Below are positions 1 to 7,782 of a stretch of 64,000 bases of DNA, in pieces. Source of the DNA: Plantactinospora sp040120695 (GTDB lineage Bacteria > Actinomycetota > Actinomycetes > Mycobacteriales > Micromonosporaceae). The position numbers were made by a program, and so were the translations under genes. Numbering within the stretch: the stretch's first letter is position 1; each line of letters begins with the position of its first letter. Location of the stretch: positions 148,948 to 212,947 of the forward strand of contig NZ_JBEEAC010000010.1 of NCBI RefSeq assembly GCF_040120695.1. The letters run 5' to 3'. The notes beneath the pieces are model-generated. The model did not search any database. It was given only the letters and a program-made list of their open reading frames with translations, and had not been told where the DNA came from.

Positions 1-285
1 CTCCGGCGGCGGCCCGCCGGCTCCCGGTGGCGGCGCTCCGGGCGGCGGTGGCGCGCCGGCTCCGGGTGGCGGTGGCGCGCCGGCTCCGGGTGGCGGTGGC
101 GCGCCGGGTGGCGTTGGCCAGCCGGTACCCGGTGGCGGTGCGTCCTGTGGCGCGGCCCGCTCCGGGCCGGCGGCGCCGGGGTCTGGCGTGCCCAGCGTCC
201 CCTGGCTCGGGCCGGGGTTGTCCGCTGGGTCGGGGCCGCCCGCCGGGCCGGGCGTTCCGCGGGCGGCGGCGGCTTCGTCGGTCAT
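1..285 (-). CDS. Pro/Gly/Ala-rich N-terminus of a membrane-signalling gene (partial)
   Basis: An open frame runs from an ATG at 285 leftwards off the window edge (95 codons, no stop). A GGAGG Shine-Dalgarno lies 8 bases upstream of the ATG, which supports it as a real start. The visible part is low complexity: a short acidic/Ala start (MTDEAAAARG), then Pro/Gly-rich sequence ending in tandem GAGAPPPP-type units. The DNA behind these units is a 24-bp repeat, exact at 57-80 and 81-104. The gene is divergent from a PspC-domain kinase and response regulator. In actinobacteria that position is often held by a second PspC-domain membrane protein with just such a Pro-rich head, so this is my inference; no domain is visible here. 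Confidence 0.7.
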   Translation of the reverse strand, partial: MTDEAAAARGTPGPAGGPDPADNPGPSQGTLGTPDPGAAGPERAAPQDAPPPGTGWPTPPGAPPPPGAGAPPPPGAGAPPPPGAPPPGAGGPPPE

Positions 286-319
286 GGTTCGATCCTCCGC
301 TGTCGCCGGTCCGGCCGGC

Positions 320-349
320 CTCAGGCGACAACCCTGAGCCCACCCTGAG
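320..349. promoter_or_regulatory. Candidate operator: three CCTGAG hexamers in a divergent promoter
   Basis: Between the divergent gene pair, CTCAGG (320-325) faces CCTGAG (333-338) as an inverted repeat with a 7-bp gap. A second CCTGAG follows at 344-349, 11 bp (one helical turn) from the first. Iterated half-sites on one helix face suit a dimeric response regulator, and the LuxR-type regulator encoded just downstream is the obvious candidate. The binding role is inference. Confidence 0.4.
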
Positions 350-543
350 ATATCCCACGGGCGAAGTCCGGGGAGTCCCCATGGCTGTCGGGCCGGCCAG
401 CGTGTGACGATCGGAGCGTCGGTGGAACGGGACGTGATGCGGCAGCTCAGCGCACGCCCACCCCACCGCCCGAGACGACGAGGAGATCGAAGATCCGCGC
501 CACGACCGAGCCACCCCGCCTCTACCGGGCCCGCGACCACCGG

Positions 544-1734
544 ATGGTCGCCGGCGTGGCCGCCGGGATCGCCCTGCACCTGGGCATCCGGGCGGTGTGG
601 GTACGCGTGGCGTTCCTCCTGCTGCTCGGGTTCAGCGGGCTCGGCCTGCTGCTCTACGCGGCGTTCTGGGCGGTGGTGCCGCCGTTGCCAGGTGGCACCC
701 CGCCCCGGCGCAACGTCTTCCAGCTGCTGCCGTTCGTGGCCATCGGGCTCGCCGTGATCCTGATCGAGGTGCTTGCCTTCAAGTCCGACGGGGTGGCCGG
801 GACCGCGGGCTGGCTGGTCTCGATCATCGCGGTCGGCGCCGGGGTGATCTGGCACCAGTCCGCGCCCGAGCGCCGCTGGCAGTGGGACCGGTCGCTGCCG
901 GTGCCGTGGCTCGGGGCGGTGGTGGCGGAGAGCGACCGCCGGGCCTTCGTGCTGCGGTTCATCGGTGGCGGGATACTGGTCGCGATCGGCCTGATCGGGG
1001 TCGTGGCGGTCTACCGCCCGCAGGGCAACTTCGATGCGGTGATCAACGGGGTGATCTTCGCCCTGGTCGCGCTCGCCGGGGTCGGCGTGGTGGCCGCACC
1101 GGTGCTCTGGCGGACCTACAACCAGTTGCGGGCTGAGCGGGAGGGGCGGATCCGCGAGCAGGAGCGGGCCGAGCTGGCCGCGATGATCCACGACCAGGTG
1201 CTGCATACCCTCGCCCTGATCCAGCGCAACGCGGCAGACGTCAAGACGGTGCAGCGGCTCGCCCGGGGGCAGGAGCGCTCGTTGCGGAGCTGGCTCTACA
1301 AGCCGACCGGCTCGCCGACCGAGCGGTTCGCCGCAGCGCTGGAGCAGGCCGCGGCCGAGGTGGAGGACACCTTCGCGATCACCGTGGAGACGGTGGTGGT
1401 CGGCGACAGGGAGACCGACGAACGGGTCGGCGCGCTGGTGGCCGCCGCCCGGGAGGCGCTGGTCAACGCGGCCCGGCATGCCAAGGTGCAGACCGTCTCG
1501 CTCTATGCCGAGGTCGAGCCGGAGCAGGTGAGCGTCTTCGTCCGCGATCGCGGCGCGGGGTTCGACCCGACTACCGTTGAGGGACACCGGCACGGCGTAC
1601 GCGGCTCGATCATCGGGCGGATGAAGCGGCACGGCGGGCGGGCGGAGATCCGCAGTACGCCGGGGGACGGCACCGAGGTGAGACTCTTCCTCCCGATTCC
1701 TCGGGAGGGCGCGGCACCAGGGAAGGACAGGTAA
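544..1734 (+). CDS. PspC-domain sensor histidine kinase (DesK/NarL-type HK)
   Basis: Membrane sensor kinase, 396 aa from the first ATG in frame. Residues 1-46 are a PspC domain cut into at its start, followed by four more hydrophobic helices (about 60-79, 85-103, 138-157, 164-189). The cytoplasmic part has a HisKA_3-like phosphoacceptor motif (MIHDQVLH, H216), an N box (EALVNAARHA, N308) and G boxes (DRGAGF 335-340; about 350-360). The frame is open from 349, and the PspC head (PPRLYRARDHRMVAG) is encoded upstream of 544. No ATG, GTG or TTG exists there; an AGGAG precedes an ATC codon at 493 by 7 bases, so the true start may be non-standard. The gene ends 5 bp before the response regulator gene, so they are cotranscribed. 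The signal sensed cannot be told. Confidence 0.88.
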   Translation: MVAGVAAGIALHLGIRAVWVRVAFLLLLGFSGLGLLLYAAFWAVVPPLPGGTPPRRNVFQLLPFVAIGLAVILIEVLAFKSDGVAGTAGWLVSIIAVGAGVIWHQSAPERRWQWDRSLPVPWLGAVVAESDRRAFVLRFIGGGILVAIGLIGVVAVYRPQGNFDAVINGVIFALVALAGVGVVAAPVLWRTYNQLRAEREGRIREQERAELAAMIHDQVLHTLALIQRNAADVKTVQRLARGQERSLRSWLYKPTGSPTERFAAALEQAAAEVEDTFAITVETVVVGDRETDERVGALVAAAREALVNAARHAKVQTVSLYAEVEPEQVSVFVRDRGAGFDPTTVEGHRHGVRGSIIGRMKRHGGRAEIRSTPGDGTEVRLFLPIPREGAAPGKDR

Positions 1735-1739
1735 CGATC

Positions 1740-2423
1740 ATGGTCGAGCCGACGGAGCCGGTGCGGGAGGCGACGCCCGAGCCGCGGCCGCTGCGGGTGT
1801 TTCTCGTCGACGATCACGCGATGTTCCGGGCCGGCGTTCGCGCCGAGCTGGGGACGCACGTCGAGGTGGTCGGCGAGGCCAGCACGGTGGCCGAGGCGAT
1901 CAGCCGGATCGCCGCCACCGAGCCCGATGTGGTGCTGCTCGACGTGCACATGCCGGACGGAGGGGGCCGGGCGGTGCTGGAGGCGGTCCGGCGTACCCGG
2001 CCGGAGGTGCGGTTCCTGGCGCTCAGTGTCTCCGACGCCGCCGAGGACGTGATCGGGCTGATCCGGGCCGGTGCCCGGGGATACGTCACCAAGACCATCT
2101 CGCCGGACGAGTTGACCGCCGCGATCCGTCGGGTCGCCGACGGTGACGCGGTGTTCAGTCCCCGGCTGGCCGGGTTCGTGTTGGACTCCTTCGCCTCCCG
2201 GCCGGACGCGCCGGTCGCCGATCCCGAGCTGGACCAGCTCACCAACCGCGAGCGGGAGGTGCTGCGGCTGCTGGCCCGGGGCTACGCGTACAAGGAGATC
2301 GCCAAGGAGCTCTTCATCTCCATCAAGACCGTGGAGACGCACGTCTCGAACGTGCTGCGCAAGCTCCAGATGTCGAACCGCTACGAGCTGTCCCGGTGGG
2401 CTGCCGACCGCCGTCTGGTCTGA
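1740..2423 (+). CDS. LuxR/NarL-family response regulator
   Basis: Two-domain DNA-binding response regulator of 227 aa, the partner of the kinase encoded 5 bp upstream. The receiver domain (about 18-135) has the acidic pair D24/D25, phosphoacceptor D68 in VVLLDVHMPD, S96 and K118 (YVTK). A GerE/LuxR helix-turn-helix occupies about 165-220 (LTNREREVLRLLARGYAYKE, then the recognition helix SIKTVETHVSNVL). All switch residues are canonical, so it should be phosphorylated normally. The three CCTGAG hexamers at 320-349 are a plausible autoregulatory target (inference). A strong hairpin follows immediately. Confidence 0.93.
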   Translation: MVEPTEPVREATPEPRPLRVFLVDDHAMFRAGVRAELGTHVEVVGEASTVAEAISRIAATEPDVVLLDVHMPDGGGRAVLEAVRRTRPEVRFLALSVSDAAEDVIGLIRAGARGYVTKTISPDELTAAIRRVADGDAVFSPRLAGFVLDSFASRPDAPVADPELDQLTNREREVLRLLARGYAYKEIAKELFISIKTVETHVSNVLRKLQMSNRYELSRWAADRRLV

Positions 2424-2425
2424 TC

Positions 2426-2464
2426 GCCGATGCCCGGACCCCGGGCGGAGGTCCGGGCATCGGC
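2426..2464 (+). terminator. Hairpin terminator after the response regulator gene
   Basis: A perfect 15-bp stem (2426-2440 with 2450-2464) with a 9-nt loop begins 2 bases after the stop codon. There is no T-run, which is usual for high-GC actinobacterial terminators. Confidence 0.75.
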
Positions 2465-2875
2465 GGATCCGCCGGTGTGACATCGCCCGAGCGGTGGGTG
2501 TCCGAAGGATGACGACCAGGTACCATACATCGATGGGTTTCGCTACCTTGCTGCCTGTCGGGTTCCCGGGCGCACGACTCCGTATCCTCCAAACGGATGA
2601 GCACGGTCGGTATGCGCTTGACATCGGAGAGCGCCTACGGTGGGCGGGAAAGGTCACAGCGAACCGTGTGATCGGTCGCCGAAGCAACCCGTCCCGGTGA
2701 CGTTTTGCCTGCTCAGGGCCCATGTTCAGAGCGGGTGCCCGTCGGTCTGGGGCATGTCTGAAACATTGCCGGCAACTAACGGGTTGATAACGGCACCTTT
2801 CCGCGCTAGGCGGCTCAGTGTCACAGTGTCAGTCACCTCACAGTCCCTCGTGAGCGCCCTGAGGAGGCATCACTC
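2465..2875. other. Gene-free stretch upstream of ABC operon 1
   Basis: About 410 bp without a supportable gene. It should hold the promoter of the peptide ABC operon. A TTGACA hexamer occurs near 2619, but no convincing -10 sits at 17-18 bp from it, so I do not call a promoter. A GGAGG lies just ahead of the ATG at 2876. Confidence 0.5.
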
Positions 2876-4507
2876 ATGCGCGGGCATTTCCCGTTAAAGA
2901 TGGCGGTCGGAGCGACCGCCATAATGTTGTTGGCGGCAGGCTGCGGCAGTGGCGGCGATGACGAGACTTCGGCGGCGGACGCCGTGGTCTCGATCGGCAT
3001 CGGCGAGCCCCAGCACCTGATCCCCTCCAACACGACCGAGTCCAACGGTGCCGAGGTGCTCGCAGCACTCTTCAGCCCGCTGGTGGACTTCGACGCCGAC
3101 AACAAGCCGTACCTGGTTGCCGCCGAGTCGGTCGAGTCGACCGACAACAAGGTCTGGACGGTCAAGCTGAAGGACGGCTACACCTTCCACAACGGTGAGA
3201 AGGTGACCGCCGACAGCTACATCAACGCCTGGAACCACGGCGCCTACGGCCCGAACGGCAACGGCGGCTCCTACTTCTTCGAGCGGATCGAGGGCTACAA
3301 GGACCTGCAGTCCGAGGACCCGGACGGCGACGGCCCGAAGAAGGCTCCGGACCCGGCGGCGAAGACCATGTCCGGCCTGAAGAAGGTCGACGACCAGACC
3401 TTCACGGTCACGCTGAGCGAGCCTTTCTCCGGCTGGCGCTCGGTCATGGGCTACACCGTCTTCTACCCGCTGCCGAACGCCGCGTTCGCCTCGGAGGGCG
3501 TGCTCAAGGAGGAGTACGAGCAGGCTCCGATCGGCAACGGCCCGTTCAAGATGAAGGGCACCTGGCAGCACGACTCGAAGATCGAGGTCGAGCGCTACGA
3601 CGCCTACCCGGGCGACAAGCCGAAGGTCGGCGGGGTCACCTACAAGATCTACCAGGAGCAGACCGCCCAGTACGCCGACCTGATGGGTGGCGCCCTGGAC
3701 GTGGTGACCCAGATTCCGATCGAGAACCTGGCCACCGCCCCGGCCGACCTCGGTGACCGCTTCAAGACCGGCCCGAACTCGGTGTTCCAGTTCGTCGGCT
3801 TCCCGACCTTCCTCCCGCAGTACTCGAAGGTCGAGGTCCGCAAGGCGATCTCGATGGCGATCAACCGCAAGGAGATCACCGACAACATCTTCCGCGGCGC
3901 GCAGAGCCCGGCGGCGGCGTTCGTCTCCCCGGCGGTGGCCGGCTACCGCGAGAACAGCTGCGGCGAGGCCTGCACCTACGACCCGGCCAAGGCCAAGGCG
4001 GCCTACGAGGCCGCGGGCGGCCCGAAGCAGATCAAGATCACGTACAACGCTGACGGTGGCCACAAGGCCTGGGTCGACGCGACCTGCAACCAGCTCAAGG
4101 CCAACCTGGGCGTCGACTGCGTCGGCGTCGGCGAGCCGAAGTTCGCCGACCTGCTCACCAAGGTCGAGAAGAAGGAAGACGTCGGCCTGATCCGGCTCGG
4201 CTGGATCATGGACTACCCGCTGATGGAGAACTACCTCGGCCCGCTGTTCAGCACCAACGGCTCGTCGAACTACTACGGTTACAGCAACCCGGAGTTCGAC
4301 AACCTGGTCAAGCAGGGCTCGGCCGCGCCGACCGAGGAAGAGGCCATCAAGCTCTGGCAGCAGGCCGAGGACATCCTCGTCCGCGACATGCCGGTGATCC
4401 CGCTGCGGTTCGGCCAGAACGTCTACGGCCACTCCGAGCGGGTCAAGAACGTCGAACTTGACAAGTTCCAGAAGGTCGAGCTCCTCAAGATCGAGGCGAC
4501 GAGCTGA
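2876..4507 (+). CDS. ABC importer substrate-binding lipoprotein (SBP_bac_5, operon 1)
   Basis: Extracellular solute-binding protein, 543 aa, of the oligopeptide/dipeptide/nickel class (family 5). It has a lipoprotein signal: basic MRGHFPLK, a hydrophobic stretch and lipobox LLAAGC with Cys23, so it should be anchored outside the membrane. Family-5 sequence is plain, e.g. KDGYTFHNGEKVTADSYI and the GNGPFKMKGTW segment. The GAGGAGG Shine-Dalgarno fixes the start. It heads a five-gene operon with two permeases and two ATPases. A long hairpin separates it from the permease, consistent with making more binding protein than pore. It has exactly the same length as its paralogue in operon 2 (28989-30620). 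The ligand is likely peptides; this cannot be read from the sequence. Confidence 0.93.
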   Translation: MRGHFPLKMAVGATAIMLLAAGCGSGGDDETSAADAVVSIGIGEPQHLIPSNTTESNGAEVLAALFSPLVDFDADNKPYLVAAESVESTDNKVWTVKLKDGYTFHNGEKVTADSYINAWNHGAYGPNGNGGSYFFERIEGYKDLQSEDPDGDGPKKAPDPAAKTMSGLKKVDDQTFTVTLSEPFSGWRSVMGYTVFYPLPNAAFASEGVLKEEYEQAPIGNGPFKMKGTWQHDSKIEVERYDAYPGDKPKVGGVTYKIYQEQTAQYADLMGGALDVVTQIPIENLATAPADLGDRFKTGPNSVFQFVGFPTFLPQYSKVEVRKAISMAINRKEITDNIFRGAQSPAAAFVSPAVAGYRENSCGEACTYDPAKAKAAYEAAGGPKQIKITYNADGGHKAWVDATCNQLKANLGVDCVGVGEPKFADLLTKVEKKEDVGLIRLGWIMDYPLMENYLGPLFSTNGSSNYYGYSNPEFDNLVKQGSAAPTEEEAIKLWQQAEDILVRDMPVIPLRFGQNVYGHSERVKNVELDKFQKVELLKIEATS

Positions 4508-4520
4508 CCTGACTGCTCCA

Positions 4521-4574
4521 GCGACCGGACGGTCCGGTCCCACCCAGCCTGGGTCGGACCGGACCGTCCGTCGC
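4521..4574 (+). promoter_or_regulatory. Long intercistronic hairpin between binding protein and permease genes
   Basis: A nearly continuous stem-loop: a perfect 14-bp stem (4527-4540 with 4556-4569), an inner 6-bp stem (ACCCAG/CTGGGT) and an outer extension (GCGA 4521 with TCGC 4574). It lies 14 bp after the binding-protein stop and 115 bp before the permease. It would act as a partial terminator or 3'-end stabiliser that sets the ratio of binding protein to permease. Operon 2 has a comparable hairpin at the same place. Confidence 0.7.
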
Positions 4575-4688
4575 AGCCTTACCGGCCCGGTGACCGGGGA
4601 CCGGTGAGGCTGCGGTCGCGCTACCGTGCGCATCACGGTCTGCTGCCCAGCAGGCAGTCACCGATGCTCGTCTCTAAGGACTTGAGAT

Positions 4689-5615
4689 ATGTTCCGCTAC
4701 TTCGTGCGGCGCGTGCTGCAAGGGGTCCTGACGTTCTTCGGGGCCACCTTCATCGTGTACGCGCTGATGTTCGCCAACCAGGACGACCCGCTCCAGGCTC
4801 TGGTGGGTGAGCGGCCGGTGCCGGAGAACGTCCGGCAGGCGCTCACCGAAAGGTACCATCTGGACGACCCGCTCCTCGTCCAATATGGCCACTACATCCG
4901 TGGCCTGCTGACGGGGGACTTCGGCATCTCGCTCACCAACCGGCCGATCAGCGAGATGATGCAGCAGGCCTGGCCGGTCACCATCCGGCTGGCGGTCTAC
5001 GCGATCATCATCTCGGCCCTGGTCGCCGTCACCGCCGGTGTCATCTCCGGGATCCGCCGTGGCGGGATCTTCGACACCAGCACGCTGATGATCACGCTGG
5101 TCCTGCTCTCGCTGCCGATCGTGGTGCTGGCCCCGCTGGCCCAGCTCGTCTTCGGGGTGCAGTTGAAGTGGTTCCCGGCGACAGCCGGCGGCGAACCCGG
5201 GTTCTATCAACTCCTCCTGCCGGCGCTCGTGCTGAGCGCTCTGGTGATCGCCACCCAGATCCGGGTGACCCGTGCCGCGGTGGCGGAGAACCTCCGCTCG
5301 GACTACGTCCGTACCGCCCGGGCCAAGGGACTGGCGAACCGCCGGGTGATCGGCGTACACGTCTTGCGCAACTCGCTGATCCCGGTCATCACGCTGATCG
5401 GTGTCGACCTGGGCAACCTGATGGCCGGAGCGATCGTCACCGAGGGTGTGTTCAACATCCCGGGCGTCGGTTTCAACCTGTTCCGCGGGATCCGGACCGA
5501 GGACGGCCCGCTGGTGGTCGGCTTCGTCAGCATCCTGGTGATCGTCTTCCTGGTGGTCAACCTGGTCGTCGATCTGTTGTACGCGGTACTCGACCCGAGG
5601 ATCCGCTATGAGTGA
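4689..5615 (+). CDS. ABC importer permease, DppB type (operon 1)
   Basis: Inner-membrane permease of 308 aa, first of the two pore subunits. It opens with the DppB/OppB hallmark MFRYFVRRVLQGVLTFFGAT, where the first helix spans about residues 7-27. It has further helices and the cytoplasmic coupling loop (AENLRSDYVRTARAKGL) that docks on the ATPases, and it ends with the usual LYAVLDPRIRYE. An AAGGA lies about 8 bases before the ATG. Its stop codon is embedded in the first unit of an 81-bp repeat that fills the gap to the next permease gene. The paralogue in operon 2 is at 27906-28844. Confidence 0.93.
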   Translation: MFRYFVRRVLQGVLTFFGATFIVYALMFANQDDPLQALVGERPVPENVRQALTERYHLDDPLLVQYGHYIRGLLTGDFGISLTNRPISEMMQQAWPVTIRLAVYAIIISALVAVTAGVISGIRRGGIFDTSTLMITLVLLSLPIVVLAPLAQLVFGVQLKWFPATAGGEPGFYQLLLPALVLSALVIATQIRVTRAAVAENLRSDYVRTARAKGLANRRVIGVHVLRNSLIPVITLIGVDLGNLMAGAIVTEGVFNIPGVGFNLFRGIRTEDGPLVVGFVSILVIVFLVVNLVVDLLYAVLDPRIRYE

Positions 5616-5788
5616 GCGAAGCGAACGAATCAACCTGCTCGGTGTGTATGTCTCCTCGGGCCGGCGCCGAGCGCAGCGAGGCGGCGGTACGAGTGAGCGA
5701 AGCGAACGAATCAACCTGCTCGGTGTGAAGGTGTCCTCGGGGCGGCGCCGGGCCGGCGAGGCGACGGCACGAGTAAGCGAGGCGTCCG
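5610..5788 (+). repeat. 81-bp tandem repeat filling the DppB-DppC gap
   Basis: Units start at 5610 and 5691 (period 81), with a decayed third start at 5771. Each begins GAGTGAGCGAAGCGAACGAA and runs into a GC-rich half. The first unit begins on the last codon of the permease gene, and the stop codon TGA is part of the repeat. It reads as an open frame (62 codons from 5608), but I treat that as a by-product: the period is a multiple of three and the peptide only mirrors the repeat. Related short motifs (GCGAACGAAGGAG) recur at 48622-48681, so this is probably a dispersed intergenic repeat family. Confidence 0.75.
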
Positions 5789-6727
5789 ATGAGTAACGTG
5801 GAATCCGTCACCCAGGCGGAGGTACCCGACGCCGCCGGTGTGCCGGTGTCGTCGGACGGCGGCCCCGAGAAGTCGCGCAGTCTGACCGGAGACGCCTGGG
5901 ATGACCTGCGGCACAACTGGGTCTTCTGGTTCGCCGCCGTGCTGGTGGTGCTGGTCGTCGTGATGGCGGCTTTCCCGAGCCTGTTCACCTCGGCCAACCC
6001 CGAGGCGTGCGCGCTGTCCCGGCAGCACCAGGGCCCGACCGGCTCGGCCATCTTCGGCTACAACTTCCAGGGCTGCGACGTCTACGCCCGGACGGTCTAC
6101 GGCGCCCGCAACTCGGTGTTGATCGGGCTCCTCGCGACCGCCATCGCCGGAGTGATCGGCCTGCTCGTGGGCATGACGGCCGGCTACTTCGGCGGCTGGA
6201 TCGACGCCCTGCTGGCCCGGGGCATCGACATCGTGCTGGGCATCCCCAGTCTGCTCGCGGCGATCGTGCTGGCCCGGCGCCTCTCCTCGGACCCGCAGAA
6301 CTCGGGTTTCTGGGCGGTGGTCGTCACCCTCGGCGTGCTGACCTGGACCACCGGCGCCCGGATCATGCGATCGTCGGTCATCGCGGCCAAGAGCCAGGAC
6401 TACGTTGCGGCGGCCCGGATGCTCGGTGCCGGCTCCGGCCGGTTGATGTTCCGGCACATCCTGCCGAACGCGGCGGCGCCGTTCGTGGTGGTGCTGACCA
6501 TCCTGCTCGGCATCAACATCTCCACCGAGGCCACCCTGACCTTCCTCGGCGTCGGTCTGCGGGGCAACGAGATCTCCTGGGGGGTCGACATCTCGACAGC
6601 GGCGCCGTACGTCCGGGAGACGGCCACTCCACTGGTCTGGCCGTCGATCTTCCTGGCGATGACCGTGCTGGCGTTCATCATGCTCGGCGACGCGATCCGC
6701 GACGCCTTCGACCCGAGGCTGCGGTGA
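5789..6727 (+). CDS. ABC importer permease, DppC type (operon 1)
   Basis: Second pore subunit, 312 aa. It has a soluble N-terminal tail of about 45 residues, including the conserved SLTGDAWDDLRHNWVFW segment, then an OppC-type N-terminal helix and a periplasmic loop with two cysteines (ACALSR, GCDVYART). The BPD-transport core carries the coupling loop (KSQDYVAAARMLGAGSGRLM) and the ending IMLGDAIRDAFDPRLR. The start is preceded only by a weak GAGG inside the degenerate third repeat unit. It lies 8 bp upstream of the first ATPase gene. The paralogue is at 26963-27892. Confidence 0.92.
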   Translation: MSNVESVTQAEVPDAAGVPVSSDGGPEKSRSLTGDAWDDLRHNWVFWFAAVLVVLVVVMAAFPSLFTSANPEACALSRQHQGPTGSAIFGYNFQGCDVYARTVYGARNSVLIGLLATAIAGVIGLLVGMTAGYFGGWIDALLARGIDIVLGIPSLLAAIVLARRLSSDPQNSGFWAVVVTLGVLTWTTGARIMRSSVIAAKSQDYVAAARMLGAGSGRLMFRHILPNAAAPFVVVLTILLGINISTEATLTFLGVGLRGNEISWGVDISTAAPYVRETATPLVWPSIFLAMTVLAFIMLGDAIRDAFDPRLR

Positions 6728-6735
6728 GCTGACCC

Positions 6736-7782
6736 ATGACCGATATCAAGGCAGAGATCGACGTCCTACCCGGGCTGGACTCGTCCGCCCGGCTGCTGGA
6801 GGTCGAGAAGCTCCAGGTCGAGTTCCATACCCAGGTCGGGATCGCCCGCGCGATCAACGGGGTGGACCTGCACCTGGATCCCGGCGAGACGCTGGCCATC
6901 CTGGGCGAGTCCGGCTGCGGCAAGTCGGTGACCGCCCAGGCGATCATGGGCATCCTGGACTCGCCACCCGGGTTCATCACCGGAGGTGCGATCCGCTACC
7001 GCGGTGTCGACCTGCTCAAGCTTCCCGAGGAGCAGCGCCGCAAGGTGCGGGCCAACCACATCGCGATGATCTTCCAGGACGCGCTCTCCGCGCTGAACCC
7101 GGTCTTCTCGGTCGGGTTCCAGCTCGGCGAGCTGTTCCGGGTGCATCGTGGAATGTCCCGGCAGGATGCCCGGAAGCGGTCGATCGAACTGCTCGACCTG
7201 GTCAAGATCCCGGCCGCCCGGCAGCGGGTCAACGACTATCCGCACCAGTTCTCCGGCGGCATGCGGCAGCGCGTCATGATCGCGATGGCGCTGGCGCTCG
7301 ACCCGAAGGTGCTGATCGCGGACGAGCCGACCACCGCGCTGGACGTGACGGTGCAGGCCCAGATCATGAACCTCCTCGCCGAGTTGCGGCGGGAACGGAA
7401 CATGGGGCTGATCCTGATCACCCACGACATGGGTGTGGTCGCCGACGTGGCCGACCGAATCTCGGTGATGTACGCCGGGAAGGTGGTCGAGGAGGCGCCG
7501 GTGCTGGATATCTACGCCCGGCCGGCGCACCCGTACACCAAGGCCCTGCTGGAGTCGATTCCGCGGCTGGACCTCAAGGGCCGGCAGCTCAACGTGATCA
7601 AGGGCCTGCCGCCCAACCTGACCCGGATTCCGGGCGGCTGCCCGTTCCACCCGCGGTGCGGGTACGCCCGCGACGCGTGCCTGGCCGACCCGCCCCCGCC
7701 GCAGTACCAGGTGGATCCGGTCCGGACGGCGCGGTGCCATTTCTGGACGGAGGTGATCGGCAATGAGCCAGCCGTCAAGTGA
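6736..7782 (+). CDS. ABC importer ATPase, DppD type (operon 1)
   Basis: Cytoplasmic ATPase of 348 aa driving import. It shows Walker A (GESGCGKS), a Q-loop (MIFQDALSALNPVF), the signature FSGGMRQRVMIAMAL, Walker B (VLIADEPTTALD) and the H-loop (ITHDMG). The C-terminal oligopeptide-type extension has a Cys cluster (GCPFHPRCGYARDAC), which in this family can bind an Fe-S cluster. It overlaps the second ATPase gene by 20 bp. The paralogue is at 25912-26958. Confidence 0.93.
   Translation: MTDIKAEIDVLPGLDSSARLLEVEKLQVEFHTQVGIARAINGVDLHLDPGETLAILGESGCGKSVTAQAIMGILDSPPGFITGGAIRYRGVDLLKLPEEQRRKVRANHIAMIFQDALSALNPVFSVGFQLGELFRVHRGMSRQDARKRSIELLDLVKIPAARQRVNDYPHQFSGGMRQRVMIAMALALDPKVLIADEPTTALDVTVQAQIMNLLAELRRERNMGLILITHDMGVVADVADRISVMYAGKVVEEAPVLDIYARPAHPYTKALLESIPRLDLKGRQLNVIKGLPPNLTRIPGGCPFHPRCGYARDACLADPPPPQYQVDPVRTARCHFWTEVIGNEPAVK

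Noticed and set aside
2615..2650. TTGACA-based promoter for ABC operon 1
   Set aside because: The -35-like hexamer near 2619 has no acceptable -10 at 16-19 bp.
2894..4636. Long minus-strand open frame (580 codons) opposite the binding-protein gene
   Set aside because: Antisense shadow of a well-supported gene; Arg/Val/Leu-rich composition with no domain. Long antisense frames are expected at this GC content.
5608..5796. 62-codon frame overlapping the 81-bp repeats
   Set aside because: The predicted peptide simply repeats the DNA repeat; it overlaps both neighbouring genes' ends and has no independent ribosome site.
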